From the NCBI RefSeq assembly GCF_001279725.1, contig NZ_LGDE01000473.1:1-19447 (forward strand): a stretch of 19,447 nt of DNA, in the 5' to 3' direction. The notes under the pieces are model-generated. The model made no database searches and was not told the DNA's origin. It was given only the letters and a program-made list of their open reading frames with translations. Below, in pieces: positions 7,168-15,032 of the stretch (position 1 is its first letter; every line of letters starts with the position of its first letter). Source of the DNA: Streptomyces sp. WM4235. Its GTDB lineage: Bacteria; Actinomycetota; Actinomycetes; Streptomycetales; Streptomycetaceae. Position numbers and translations under genes: made by a program.

Positions 7168-10100
7168 CGCCGACTCCGCGGCCCGCGAGCGCCAACAGCA
7201 CCTCCAGCGGGAACTGCTGCGCCGGGCCCGCGCCGGAACCGCCCGACGCGTGACGACCGACCCCACCGTCGGCGCGACCGACCCCGTACCGCGGGACACC
7301 GGCCACGCCTCCGGTACCGCCCCGCAGGACGGAAGCGTCCCCCTCTCCCGCGCCCAGCGCCGCATGTGGCTGATGGAGCGGCTCGGCGGCGCGGGCGACT
7401 CGTACCACGTACCGTTCGCCACCCGGCTGCGCGGCCCGTTCGACGTGGCCGCGTTCACCGAGGCCCTCACCTCGCTGGTGGCCCGGCACGGCATCCTCCG
7501 CACCCGCTACACGGAGCGCGCGGGCGAGCCCTGCCAGGAGGTGCTGCCCGCGCCGCGGACGGTCCCCGTACCCGTCGTCGACACCGACGCCACGCACGCC
7601 CCCGGGCTGCTGCGGCGCGAGTCGGCCCGGCCGTTCGACCTCGCGGCCGGCGAGGCCGTACGGGCCCTCGTCCTGCGCCACGGCCCGCGGGACCACACCC
7701 TGCTGGTGACGTTCCACCACATCGCGGTGGACGGCGGCTCACTGGAGACGGTGGCCGGCGAACTCGCCGTCCTCTACACGGCGGCCACCGACGGGACGAT
7801 CCCGCGCACCCTTGCCGCACCGCCCCAGTACGCCGACCACGCACGCCGCGAACACGACGCCCTACCCGGCTTCGAGGCCGAACTGGGCCGCTGGAGCGAT
7901 CTGCTGGCCGACGCCGCCCCACCGCGCCTGCCCCGACCGGCCGCGGTCGCGCGACACACCGCGGTCCGGCCCGCGGCCGTGCGCACCGTCCCCCTCGCCG
8001 CGGCCGTCCCGGACGCCCTGCGCGCGCTGGGCGCGGAGCGCAACGCCACCCTCTTCGCGGTGTCGCTCACCGCGGCGTTCGCCGCACTGCACCGTCTCAC
8101 CGGCGACGACGACCTGGTCATCGGAGTGGCGGGCACCCACCGCAGCGGAACCGCCATGCGCGGCCTGGTCGGTCTGTGCGTCAACACCCTGCCCGTACGC
8201 GTCGACGTCTCCGGCGATCCGACCTTCGTCCAACTGCAGCGCCGGGTACACGAAGCGCTCCTCGAAGCCCAGAGCCACCGGCACATCCCCTTCGACCTGG
8301 TCCTCGAACGCCTCGGCGCCGGGGCACGCGGCGCCGACGGCACCGCGCTGGTCCGCGTCACCTCCGACGTCCTCGGCGAGCCGACGGTCCTGCGCCTGCC
8401 GGGCACGTCGGCCGAGTACGTCGACGTACCCACCGACGGCGCGAAGTTCACCCTGTCCTACGGCCTGGGGCTGGGCGACGACGCACGGCCGGTGGCGCTC
8501 GTCCAGTACGACGGGAACACGCTGGACGACACCGTGGCGGAGGCGGCCGTACGGGACTACGCGGCCCTGCTCCACGCGGTGGCGGCCGACCCGGAACTCG
8601 CCCTGGGCCAACTACCCCTGCCCGGCCCGAACCCCGACGCCGGCCCGAACCCCGTCGTCGAACCGGACCTCGCCGTCGAACCGGACCTCGATGACGGCCC
8701 GGACGGCGGGGAAGCAGACGGCGAGGCCCCGGACGGCGACGGTCATCCGGCCGCCCGGACCTTGCGTGCCCACCCGCAGGTCGCCGACGCCACGGTGGTC
8801 CGGCCCGCCCAGGGGCCGCCCGTGGCCTACGCCGTCCTGCACGACAGCGTCGGCCCGTCCGGTCACGAACTGCTGGGCCTGCTGCGCCGGTCGCTCGCCG
8901 CCGAGTCCGTGCCCGCCACGGTCACCCTGCTCGACGCGCTTCCGCGCGAGGCCGCCGGGCCCCTCGACCAGGGCCGGCTGCCCGGGTCGTCCACGCCGAG
9001 CGCCCCGTCCGGCCCCCGGGCCGAAGCGGTCACGGAGACCTTCACCGCCGTGCTCGGTGTCCTCGCCGCGCCCGACGACGACTTCTTCGTCCTCGGTGGC
9101 CACTCCCTGAAAGCCGTACAGCTCGCCGAACGGCTCCGCACGGACCTCGGCCTGCCCCTCACGGGCCTCGACGTCCTCCAGGCCCGCACGCCCCGGGCGT
9201 TGACCGCGCTCCTCGACGAACGGGCGGCACGGCAGAGCGCCGCGAAGGCCGCGAGCAGGCCGGCCCCCCGCTCCCGGGACATCCGCCCGGGCACGGTCCT
9301 GGTCACCGGCGCGACGGGCGGCGTCGGCGCGTTCGTCGTACGCGAACTGGCCGCACAGGGCCGCCCCGTGCTGGCGCTCGCCCGACCCGAGTCCGCCCAC
9401 CTGATCGCCGGCGAGGGCGTCGACGTCATCGAGGGCGACCTCACCGACCTGGCCGGCCTGCGGGACGCCGTCGCGCACGCCGACGCGATCGTCCACTCCG
9501 CCTGCACCTTCACCCGCCACGACGTGGACCTGGCGGCGATGGAGACGATGGTCGACGCCTGGCGGCGCGGACCGTTCGTCTTCGTCAGCAGCGTCGACGC
9601 CTACGGGCACCCCGACACGGACCGGGTCGCCGAGGAGGCGCCGCCCCACGAGCCCGTCAGCCCGTACGGCAGGGCCAAACTCGACTGCGAGGCCCTGCTG
9701 CTGCGCGCCGCGGGAACCGAGGGACGCGGGGGCGCGAGCGCCGTACGGTCACCGATCGTGTGGGGAGCGCACGACCGGCTGCGCGAACAGTTGCGCTGGG
9801 GCGCCATCGGCACGCTCTACCAGTCCGCCCGCGAGGGCCGGCCGATCGAACTGCCGCGGCCCGGTACCGGCGGACACCCCTGGTACGGAGTGGCCTGGGT
9901 GCACGCGGCGGCCCTGGCCCGCGCGGTGGCCGAGAGCCTGGACCGTCCCGTGCACGGGGTCGCCAACGCGTCCAGCGGCCATGTGTCCTGGCGTGACCTG
10001 GCCCTCGACCTCACGGAACTGCTCGACACCCGCGCGGACCTCCGCGACACCGACGACGTCCCCCGGGACCTCGATCACCGCTGGCACTACGCCGGCGCCC

Positions 10101-10192
10101 GCCTGGCCCGCCCCCTGCGGGCCCGGCAGGGAGAGGACCGGCGAACCGTGCTGGCCGAGATGATCCGCGGGATGGCTGCCACCACCGGCTGA
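7157..10192 (+). CDS. Terminal NRPS: C - A remnant - T - epimerase-like SDR
   Basis: This 1011-aa protein ends the assembly line. The condensation domain occupies about residues 57-490 with an intact HHIAVDG at 187-193 and VGLCVNTLPV. An acidic Pro/Asp/Gly linker and a shrunken A-domain C-terminal piece (about 530-615) follow. The carrier domain has LGGHSLKA with Ser650. A roughly 300-residue extended short-chain dehydrogenase domain closes the protein: nucleotide-binding TGATGGVG at 717-724, VSSVDAYG as the likely Ser region, and catalytic Tyr837 and Lys841 in YGRAK. Such a domain at an NRPS end usually means NAD(P)H-dependent release as aldehyde or alcohol, but its sequence style is that of sugar epimerases/dehydratases, so another modification is possible. 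No thioesterase is present. The carrier must be loaded by another protein, plausibly one of the A-T proteins. The start overlaps the previous gene by 11 bp behind CGGAG at 7145-7149. Confidence 0.9.
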   Translation: MSTDADSAARERQQHLQRELLRRARAGTARRVTTDPTVGATDPVPRDTGHASGTAPQDGSVPLSRAQRRMWLMERLGGAGDSYHVPFATRLRGPFDVAAFTEALTSLVARHGILRTRYTERAGEPCQEVLPAPRTVPVPVVDTDATHAPGLLRRESARPFDLAAGEAVRALVLRHGPRDHTLLVTFHHIAVDGGSLETVAGELAVLYTAATDGTIPRTLAAPPQYADHARREHDALPGFEAELGRWSDLLADAAPPRLPRPAAVARHTAVRPAAVRTVPLAAAVPDALRALGAERNATLFAVSLTAAFAALHRLTGDDDLVIGVAGTHRSGTAMRGLVGLCVNTLPVRVDVSGDPTFVQLQRRVHEALLEAQSHRHIPFDLVLERLGAGARGADGTALVRVTSDVLGEPTVLRLPGTSAEYVDVPTDGAKFTLSYGLGLGDDARPVALVQYDGNTLDDTVAEAAVRDYAALLHAVAADPELALGQLPLPGPNPDAGPNPVVEPDLAVEPDLDDGPDGGEADGEAPDGDGHPAARTLRAHPQVADATVVRPAQGPPVAYAVLHDSVGPSGHELLGLLRRSLAAESVPATVTLLDALPREAAGPLDQGRLPGSSTPSAPSGPRAEAVTETFTAVLGVLAAPDDDFFVLGGHSLKAVQLAERLRTDLGLPLTGLDVLQARTPRALTALLDERAARQSAAKAASRPAPRSRDIRPGTVLVTGATGGVGAFVVRELAAQGRPVLALARPESAHLIAGEGVDVIEGDLTDLAGLRDAVAHADAIVHSACTFTRHDVDLAAMETMVDAWRRGPFVFVSSVDAYGHPDTDRVAEEAPPHEPVSPYGRAKLDCEALLLRAAGTEGRGGASAVRSPIVWGAHDRLREQLRWGAIGTLYQSAREGRPIELPRPGTGGHPWYGVAWVHAAALARAVAESLDRPVHGVANASSGHVSWRDLALDLTELLDTRADLRDTDDVPRDLDHRWHYAGARLARPLRARQGEDRRTVLAEMIRGMAATTG
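8620..9000 (+). other. Linker plus decayed A-domain C-terminal subdomain inside the terminal NRPS
   Basis: An acidic linker with repeated GPNP and EPDL elements is followed by a segment whose order still follows the small C-terminal subdomain of an A domain: HPQVADATVV (normally followed by ...LVAYVV), PPVAYAVL, then TVTLLDALPREAAGP. Where PLTPxGKVDR with the catalytic A10 lysine should stand, the sequence reads AAGPLDQGRLP, so the lysine is gone. The entire large A subdomain (A1-A7, about 400 residues) is absent. I infer an internal deletion followed by drift, not a functional adenylation domain. Confidence 0.75.
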
Positions 10193-10205
10193 CCCGCCGA
10201 GCCGC

Positions 10206-10233
10206 GCCCGGAGCCCCGCACCGGGCTCCGGGC
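10206..10233 (+). terminator. Hairpin terminator of the NRPS operon
   Basis: A perfect 11-bp inverted repeat (GCCCGGAGCCC / GGGCTCCGGGC) with a six-base loop CGCACC begins 14 nt after the last NRPS stop codon. It has no T tract, which is usual for terminator-like hairpins in very GC-rich actinomycetes. Confidence 0.8.
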
Positions 10234-10244
10234 CCGGCCCCGAT

Positions 10245-10500
10245 CGACTCCGGGGCCTGGTGGCGGGGCAACACGACGATCGCCGTGATCGCCGCGAGTA
10301 CGAAGAGGGCGGCGGCGACGGCCGGGCCCAGGGCGTAGCCGGCGTTGAGCGCGGCGGGGTCGGCGGCCGTGCCGGTGCGGTGTGCGGCGAGGGTGGCCAA
10401 GGCTGCCGGCCCGATACAGCCGCCGAGTTGGCGGGAGCCGTTCACGAGGCCGGAGGCCATCCCGGCCTCACGGGAGGCGACACCGGTGGTCGCGGCGGTG
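10245..10500 (-). pseudogene. C-terminal fragment of an MFS multidrug exporter
   Basis: About 85 residues on the minus strand match the end of 14-helix EmrB/QacA-type drug:H+ exporters: GVASREAGMASGLVNGSRQL, then GPAALATLAAH, then a hydrophobic final helix with AALFVLAAITAIVVLP. The family is normally about 480-520 residues, so more than 80% is missing. Upstream of about 10500 the similarity stops abruptly. Downstream the frame has no stop near the expected end and runs into the antisense of the NRPS 3' end. I read this as a non-functional remnant. Confidence 0.75.
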
Positions 10501-10662
10501 AACGACCCGGGCGAGCTGCCGCGCCTGGCACGGGTCGCGGACCGCTGGGCGTCGCTGACCGCCGAGGACACCTACCTGGACGGGCTCCGAGCCCTGGTGG
10601 ACGGCCTTCTGGCCGGCCGTTCCGGTGCGATCACCCGGGACGTGGCGGCCGGTACCGGGTAA
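10501..10662 (+). pseudogene. C-terminal fragment of a TetR-family regulator
   Basis: From about 10501 the plus strand encodes PGELPRLARVADRWASLT, then EDTYLDGLRALVDGLLAG, ending at TAA 10660-10662. This resembles the last helix region of TetR-type repressors that control drug exporters. The N-terminal helix-turn-helix and most of the ligand domain are missing. The fragment begins exactly where the opposite-strand MFS remnant stops. It is short, so the family call rests on the style of the last helices and on its neighbour. Confidence 0.6.
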
Positions 10663-10778
10663 CGGCGGCCGTCGAAGGGCCACTCGACGAACCCTCGTGA
10701 TCGACGGTCCTGCCGGTCCGCGACGCCGTCCACGCCCGGGGCCGTGAATCGGCGGATCGGACGCGGTCGTGGGAGCGC
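10663..10778. other. Non-coding spacer between regulator remnant and CIS operon terminator
   Basis: I see no gene, RNA or binding site that I can support here. Frames that are open on either strand have no recognisable translation. Confidence 0.5.
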
Positions 10779-10814
10779 CCCGTCCGGCACGGCGAGGGTG
10801 CCGTGTCGGACGGG
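10779..10814 (-). terminator. Hairpin terminator of the CIS operon
   Basis: A 15-bp inverted repeat (CCCGTCCGGCACGGC at 10779-10793 and GCCGTGTCGGACGGG at 10800-10814, one G-T wobble) with a six-base loop lies about 40 nt after the stop of the minus-strand zinc-ribbon gene. Its strength and position fit transcription termination. It could also stop stray plus-strand transcripts. Confidence 0.7.
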
Positions 10815-10832
10815 CGCGGGTGCCGTGTCGGA
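10796..10832. repeat. 15-bp direct repeat next to the terminator
   Basis: GGGTGCCGTGTCGGA occurs at 10796-10810 and again at 10818-10832. The first copy forms one arm of the hairpin, so the second copy could compete for the same partner arm. A run of nine C follows at 10840-10848. Confidence 0.8.
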
Positions 10833-10855
10833 GGGGGTGCCCCCCCCCGGACTCG

Positions 10856-12508
10856 TCAGCGGTTGGCGCTCGACGGGCCGAAGAACTCGATCTCCGTGAT
10901 GGCGACCTGCTTGTCGGCGGAGACCGCGTGCGCGGTCTCGATGGTGAAGCGGACCTTCGTGACCTCGCCGACGCGGAACGCACGCCGCTGGCCGCCCGCC
11001 CCTTGATCCAGGGTCAGCCGGCGCGTGGTGACCTTGCCGTCCTTCCCGGTGATCGTCGCCGTGACGCGGTGCGGCAGGGCGGACTCGCCGATCTTGTCGG
11101 CCTTCGCGGAGACGCCCGGGGTGATGATCACATCCAGTAGTCGGGTCGGCTCGCTGAAGCCGGCCTCGATCCACTCGCCCTGGCCGGACTGCGAGACGCC
11201 GGGGCCCCACCAGGTGTTGCTGCGCTTGTCGAAGGCGAGCTCCGGCTTGTGCTCGGGGTACGAGCGGGAGGCCGTGACCCGGTCGGGGGCCACGGGCGCG
11301 CGCTTGGCGAAGTGGTCCCGGGTGGCCTGGACGCCGTCGGGCAGGTACACGAGGCCGAGGATCGCCAGAGTGACGACGACGGCGAGGGTGATCCAGGTGC
11401 CGATGCGGTCGAACACCCGGCGCAGCCGGGGACGGTCGCCCGCCCACGGCGTCTCGCGGCGCCGCCCGGCGAAGAGCCGCCGCCACCAGGGGGCCCGTCC
11501 CGTCGCTGTGGCATCGGCGGTCTCGGCCAGCGGCATCGCGCAGCGCACGCAGTAGTGGCGGTCGGGACGGTTGGGCGTCGAGCACCACCGGCACGGCGGC
11601 CCGCCCACGATGCCGGGCTGCGCTCCCGGGGCGCGTACGGCCGGCCGTTCGGCGTCCGGCCGGCCGGGCAGGACGGGCGCGACAGCCGCCGGAGCGTCGT
11701 GCGGCGCCTCCGGGTCCGCCACGGGCACCAGGAGGGAGCGTGCCCGGTCGGACATGGTGTCGCTCAGCGCGTGCGGCGTCGGGGCGGTGGCCGCCGTGTC
11801 CTCCGCCGACGGAGTGCCGGGGCGGTCCGGGTGGGTCGGCCCCGGCCCCATGGGACGCCCGCCGCCGCCGGTGGCCGGACCGGACGGCTCCGCGCCCCCG
11901 GACCCGCCCGTTCGCGCCGGCGGCCCGGACCGGTCCGACTCCCCGGCACGCCGCACCGGTTCGGCGTGTCCGGGCGCGCCGGGGCTGTCCGGGTCGGGGC
12001 GGTCCGGGTCGCCGGGCGCCTCCGTAGCCGCGGACGCCGCCGCGGTGCCAGGTGCTGCCGTGGCCCCGGACTGCCCCGTACCGCCGGCGTTTTCCGGCGT
12101 CCGGGTGACGTCCGGGCTCCCGGCGGTCACACGGGTGTCGGGCTCCGCCGGTGCCGACGCGGGCCCCCGCGAACCGCCGGCGGACGCCGTGGCGGGCCCG
12201 GTGCCCCGGCCGGCGGCACGCGCCGCCCGCTCCGCACGGGCGGCGTCCATGGTGCCGGTGGCTGTACGGGCGTGGTCGGGCGTGCCGGCGTGCTCGGGCG
12301 TACCGCTGTCCGAGCCGCCCGCCGTCCGGGAGGCCTCGTGCGGGGTCCGCGCCGCGTCCGCGGCGGGTCCGCGCGGGTGTGACGACGGGCCGGCGGGCCG
12401 TGCGGCGCGGGAGCCCTGGTCCCAACTCAGCACGGCGCCGCACGCGTCGCAGAACGACTGGCCCGGTTCTGCGCGCGTTCCGCACTCGGCGCAGTTCTGC
12501 GTGGTCAT
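10856..12508 (-). CDS. Zinc-ribbon, single-pass membrane protein with discoidin-like domain, linked to the CIS
   Basis: This 550-aa protein has four parts. An N-terminal zinc ribbon has Cys6, 9, 20 and 23. A disordered Pro/Ala/Gly/Asp-rich stretch runs from about 30 to 300. A second zinc ribbon of the same CxxC-x10-CxxC spacing has Cys306, 309, 320 and 323. One transmembrane helix at 369-389 (ITLAVVVTLAILGLVYL core) follows Arg-rich residues, which places the N-terminus inside. The outside part (390-550) looks like a discoidin/NADase-type glycan-binding fold: AFDKRSNTWWGPG, then a final beta strand ITEIEFFGPS. The ATG shares ATGA with the preceding wedge gene's stop, so it is translated with the CIS. 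I infer a membrane anchor or docking protein for the particle. A membrane protein named CisA has been described for the Streptomyces CIS; orthology is possible but unproven here. Confidence 0.85.
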   Translation of the reverse strand: MTTQNCAECGTRAEPGQSFCDACGAVLSWDQGSRAARPAGPSSHPRGPAADAARTPHEASRTAGGSDSGTPEHAGTPDHARTATGTMDAARAERAARAAGRGTGPATASAGGSRGPASAPAEPDTRVTAGSPDVTRTPENAGGTGQSGATAAPGTAAASAATEAPGDPDRPDPDSPGAPGHAEPVRRAGESDRSGPPARTGGSGGAEPSGPATGGGGRPMGPGPTHPDRPGTPSAEDTAATAPTPHALSDTMSDRARSLLVPVADPEAPHDAPAAVAPVLPGRPDAERPAVRAPGAQPGIVGGPPCRWCSTPNRPDRHYCVRCAMPLAETADATATGRAPWWRRLFAGRRRETPWAGDRPRLRRVFDRIGTWITLAVVVTLAILGLVYLPDGVQATRDHFAKRAPVAPDRVTASRSYPEHKPELAFDKRSNTWWGPGVSQSGQGEWIEAGFSEPTRLLDVIITPGVSAKADKIGESALPHRVTATITGKDGKVTTRRLTLDQGAGGQRRAFRVGEVTKVRFTIETAHAVSADKQVAITEIEFFGPSSANR

Positions 12509-13077
12509 TTCTCCGGGGTCCTTTCGGTGGCGGTCACCTCGACCGCGTAGGGCATGTGGGCGGGGCGGGCGGCGGCGACGAGGGAGTCCAGGCGGTGGAA
12601 GTCGGCCGGAGTCGGGTCGGGCAGCCGGAGGGCGACGTGCAGACGCGGGCGCGGGTCACCGGGGAACGGGCCGAGGGGGCGGGCGTTCCAGTCGGCGCCG
12701 CCGCTCTCGGTGATCTCGGGTACCACGCCGAACGCCAGCCGCACCGCCTCCGCGAGGCCGCGGCGGGTGCCGCGGATCCGATGCAGCGCGACGGCCGCCG
12801 CGACGGCGGCCCGCAACCGGGGCTCGGGCTCGCCGCCGTCGGTCTCGGCGCCCACCCAGGTGCCGAGCCACAAGGCGAAGTCGACCGGGGTCAACGCCGG
12901 GTCGAAGTAGGTGTCCAGGCAGTCCAGGACGTTCAGGACGGGAGCGAGGACGTCGTCGAGTCCGCCGACGAACCGCTGGGCCAGATCGTCGTCGGCGAAG
13001 ACGGCGGGCAGCATCGTGCCCAGCGGGATCGAGGAACCGAGGCCGTCGACGGAGCCCCGGTAGGAAGCGGCCGTCAC
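12505..13077 (-). CDS. CIS baseplate wedge protein, phage tail protein I family (Afp12-like)
   Basis: This 190-aa protein belongs to the phage tail protein group typified by TIGR02242. Visible features are an N-terminal helical part (LPAVFADDDLAQRFVGGLDD, then VLDCLDTYFDPALTPVDFAL), WLGTWVG, and the conserved LHRIRGTRRGL before a C-terminal beta region. In contractile tails this protein pairs with the J/gp6 protein to build the baseplate wedge. The start is GTG at 13077, sharing GTGA with the stop of the upstream J-like gene. Its own stop shares ATGA with the next gene. In Afp/PVC-type clusters a tail-fibre gene commonly follows; here a membrane protein does. Confidence 0.9.
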   Translation of the reverse strand: MTAASYRGSVDGLGSSIPLGTMLPAVFADDDLAQRFVGGLDDVLAPVLNVLDCLDTYFDPALTPVDFALWLGTWVGAETDGGEPEPRLRAAVAAAVALHRIRGTRRGLAEAVRLAFGVVPEITESGGADWNARPLGPFPGDPRPRLHVALRLPDPTPADFHRLDSLVAAARPAHMPYAVEVTATERTPEK

Positions 13078-15032
13078 CCGCCGTCCCCGATCACCCGGAC
13101 GCGGTGGTCGAAGGAGAAGACCAGCGAGGGCCGCTCCAGGTCGATGCGGTCGGTCGGGTTGCCGCGCTTGCCGGTGAGGGGATCGGCGGGGTGCAGGACG
13201 ACCTCGTCGACGAGTTCCACCCCGGGGACCCGCTGGAGGACCGCGAACACCTCACCGGTCTGCACGGGTCGGCCGAACGGCCAACCCTGGCCGTCCGCGC
13301 CGCCGGTCAGCGGATCGAGATGGCGGTAGAGCGCGTCGTGCGCCTGCCGGCGCACCCGGTCGGTGTCGACGCCGCGGAAGGCGTGCACGGTGGCGACGAC
13401 GGTCACGCCCTGGTAGTACGGCGGGCCGACGGCCAGCCGGGTGCCGATGAGGCGGCGCTCGTCCAGGTGACGCGTGATCCGACTCAACAGGGCGTCACCG
13501 GGCACCAGTTGCTCGAACCGCAGCCGCCCGCCCGGATCGGGCACCGCTTGCGGGACGACGAGGACGCGCACCGCGTAGGCGCCGTGCGTACCCTCCTCGC
13601 CCTCCAGACAGGTGATGCGCGCGGTCTCGGGCGCGGCGCGGCGCGCCAACTCCTCGTAGTCCCGCAGGGTGACGGCACGGTCCTGGGCGCGGAGCGTGAT
13701 CGGCGCCCGCAGCTTGGCCTCCTCGACGGTCTCGCCGTCGACGCCGCCGCGCGCCGCCTCCCGGTTGACGACCTCGGCGACGTACGGGATGGACGTACGC
13801 AGCACCTGGACGGCGCCGCGCGCCACGTTGCCGCCGCGCCCGCCGCCGGTGCGGTAGCGATGCGCGCGCACGACGGCGCCCTTGGGGGCGACGGCCCCGT
13901 ACTGGCGCAGCGACCCGTCCGGTTCGCGGACGGCCGGACCGAAGGCGATCTCGCCGGTCGCGGCCTCCAGGGTGACGTGGTGGTCGTCGGGCCGGGAGGC
14001 CGCGAAGTGCGGGACCACCTGCCAGTCCTGCCAGCCGTCGTCGTCGGCGGTCTGCAGGAGCAGCGGCGGATCGTCGGCGACGACCGGGGCGTGGGTGAGC
14101 CGCAGCCGCTGCCCGGGCAGCCCGGTGGCCTCGCCGAGGGCCTCGTCGTGGACGGTCTCGGCGTGCACGGCGCGGGTGGTGCCGCCGATGGTGTAGGCCT
14201 CGACGGAGCGGATGCTCGGCGAGGTGGTGTAGAAGGGCTGCCCCGGCAGCGGATCGGTGACGCGGCAGCGGACCCAGCCCGCCTCGTGCCCGCCGTTGCG
14301 GGAGAGCACATGACCGGCGGGCAGGTGCAGGACGACGTCGCCGGGCCGGTTGAGACCACCGGTGCCGTCCCGGTCCACCTCGCAGTCCTGCCAGCCGTCC
14401 TCGGTCCATGCCTCCCACACCAGCGGCGGCTGACGGGGATCGACACCGACGCCGTCGACACGGCTGTCGAGTTCCAGCGCGAGCGCGCAGTGCGGAACCG
14501 CCGCGCTCAGGCCGATCAGCATGCAGTCGCCGGGCTGCGGGGCCTCGGCGAAGCACAGCACGTCCTTGCCCTCGACGAGGTCCGTGGTGCGATCCACGAC
14601 GGGTTGTCCCTGGTGCTGCACCACCAGGTGCGACAGCGAGCACGGGACGACGGCCAGGTCGCGCTCGGTGGCGAAGACGACGGCGTCCTCCCGCTCGGTG
14701 CGCAGCGTGGCGACCTCGGCACCGGCCTGGACCAGGATCACTTCCTCCTGGGGCGCGGACAGCCAGAACGTGACGTCGGTGCGCGCCGCGGAGGGCGGGA
14801 ACAGCGTGATGCCCACCAGGTCGAGGAAGGCGAGGTGGTTCTTCTCCGGGACGCGGTTGAGTCGGTACACGATCTGGTCCGCCATGTGCGCGACCGTCTC
14901 GACGAGCGTGACGCCGGGGTCGGAGACGTTGTGGTCGGTCCACTCCGGGGCGCGCTGCTGGATGTAGCGCTTGGCGTCGTCGACGAACTGCTGGAAGCGC
15001 CGGTCGTCGAGGTTGGGGGAGGGCAGGGACAT
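13074..15032 (-). CDS. CIS baseplate assembly protein, gp6/J-like (Afp11-like)
   Basis: This 652-aa protein matches the putative baseplate assembly family (TIGR02243). Its N-terminus carries the signature LPSPNLDDRRFQQFVDDAKR and PEWTDHNVSDPG (29-40), and a Gly-rich RYRTGGGRGGNV sits at about 390-401. The C-terminal third (RAPITLRAQDRAVTLRDYEE and onward) is the part shared with phage baseplate J proteins. It forms the wedge ring that links spike, sheath and outer baseplate and triggers contraction. Length is normal for the family. ATG at 15032 overlaps the gp25-like stop by one base (TGATG). The stop overlaps the wedge gene start. No truncation is seen. Confidence 0.93.
   Translation of the reverse strand: MSLPSPNLDDRRFQQFVDDAKRYIQQRAPEWTDHNVSDPGVTLVETVAHMADQIVYRLNRVPEKNHLAFLDLVGITLFPPSAARTDVTFWLSAPQEEVILVQAGAEVATLRTEREDAVVFATERDLAVVPCSLSHLVVQHQGQPVVDRTTDLVEGKDVLCFAEAPQPGDCMLIGLSAAVPHCALALELDSRVDGVGVDPRQPPLVWEAWTEDGWQDCEVDRDGTGGLNRPGDVVLHLPAGHVLSRNGGHEAGWVRCRVTDPLPGQPFYTTSPSIRSVEAYTIGGTTRAVHAETVHDEALGEATGLPGQRLRLTHAPVVADDPPLLLQTADDDGWQDWQVVPHFAASRPDDHHVTLEAATGEIAFGPAVREPDGSLRQYGAVAPKGAVVRAHRYRTGGGRGGNVARGAVQVLRTSIPYVAEVVNREAARGGVDGETVEEAKLRAPITLRAQDRAVTLRDYEELARRAAPETARITCLEGEEGTHGAYAVRVLVVPQAVPDPGGRLRFEQLVPGDALLSRITRHLDERRLIGTRLAVGPPYYQGVTVVATVHAFRGVDTDRVRRQAHDALYRHLDPLTGGADGQGWPFGRPVQTGEVFAVLQRVPGVELVDEVVLHPADPLTGKRGNPTDRIDLERPSLVFSFDHRVRVIGDGG

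Noticed and set aside
5176..7503. Long minus-strand open frame opposite the second A-T gene
   Set aside because: It is antisense to a clear A-T protein, has no recognisable motif, and its composition is typical of a shadow frame.
10572..12485. Alternative minus-strand frame overlapping the zinc-ribbon gene
   Set aside because: Extremely Arg/Pro-rich with no domains, whereas the chosen frame has two zinc ribbons, a membrane helix and a discoidin-like domain.
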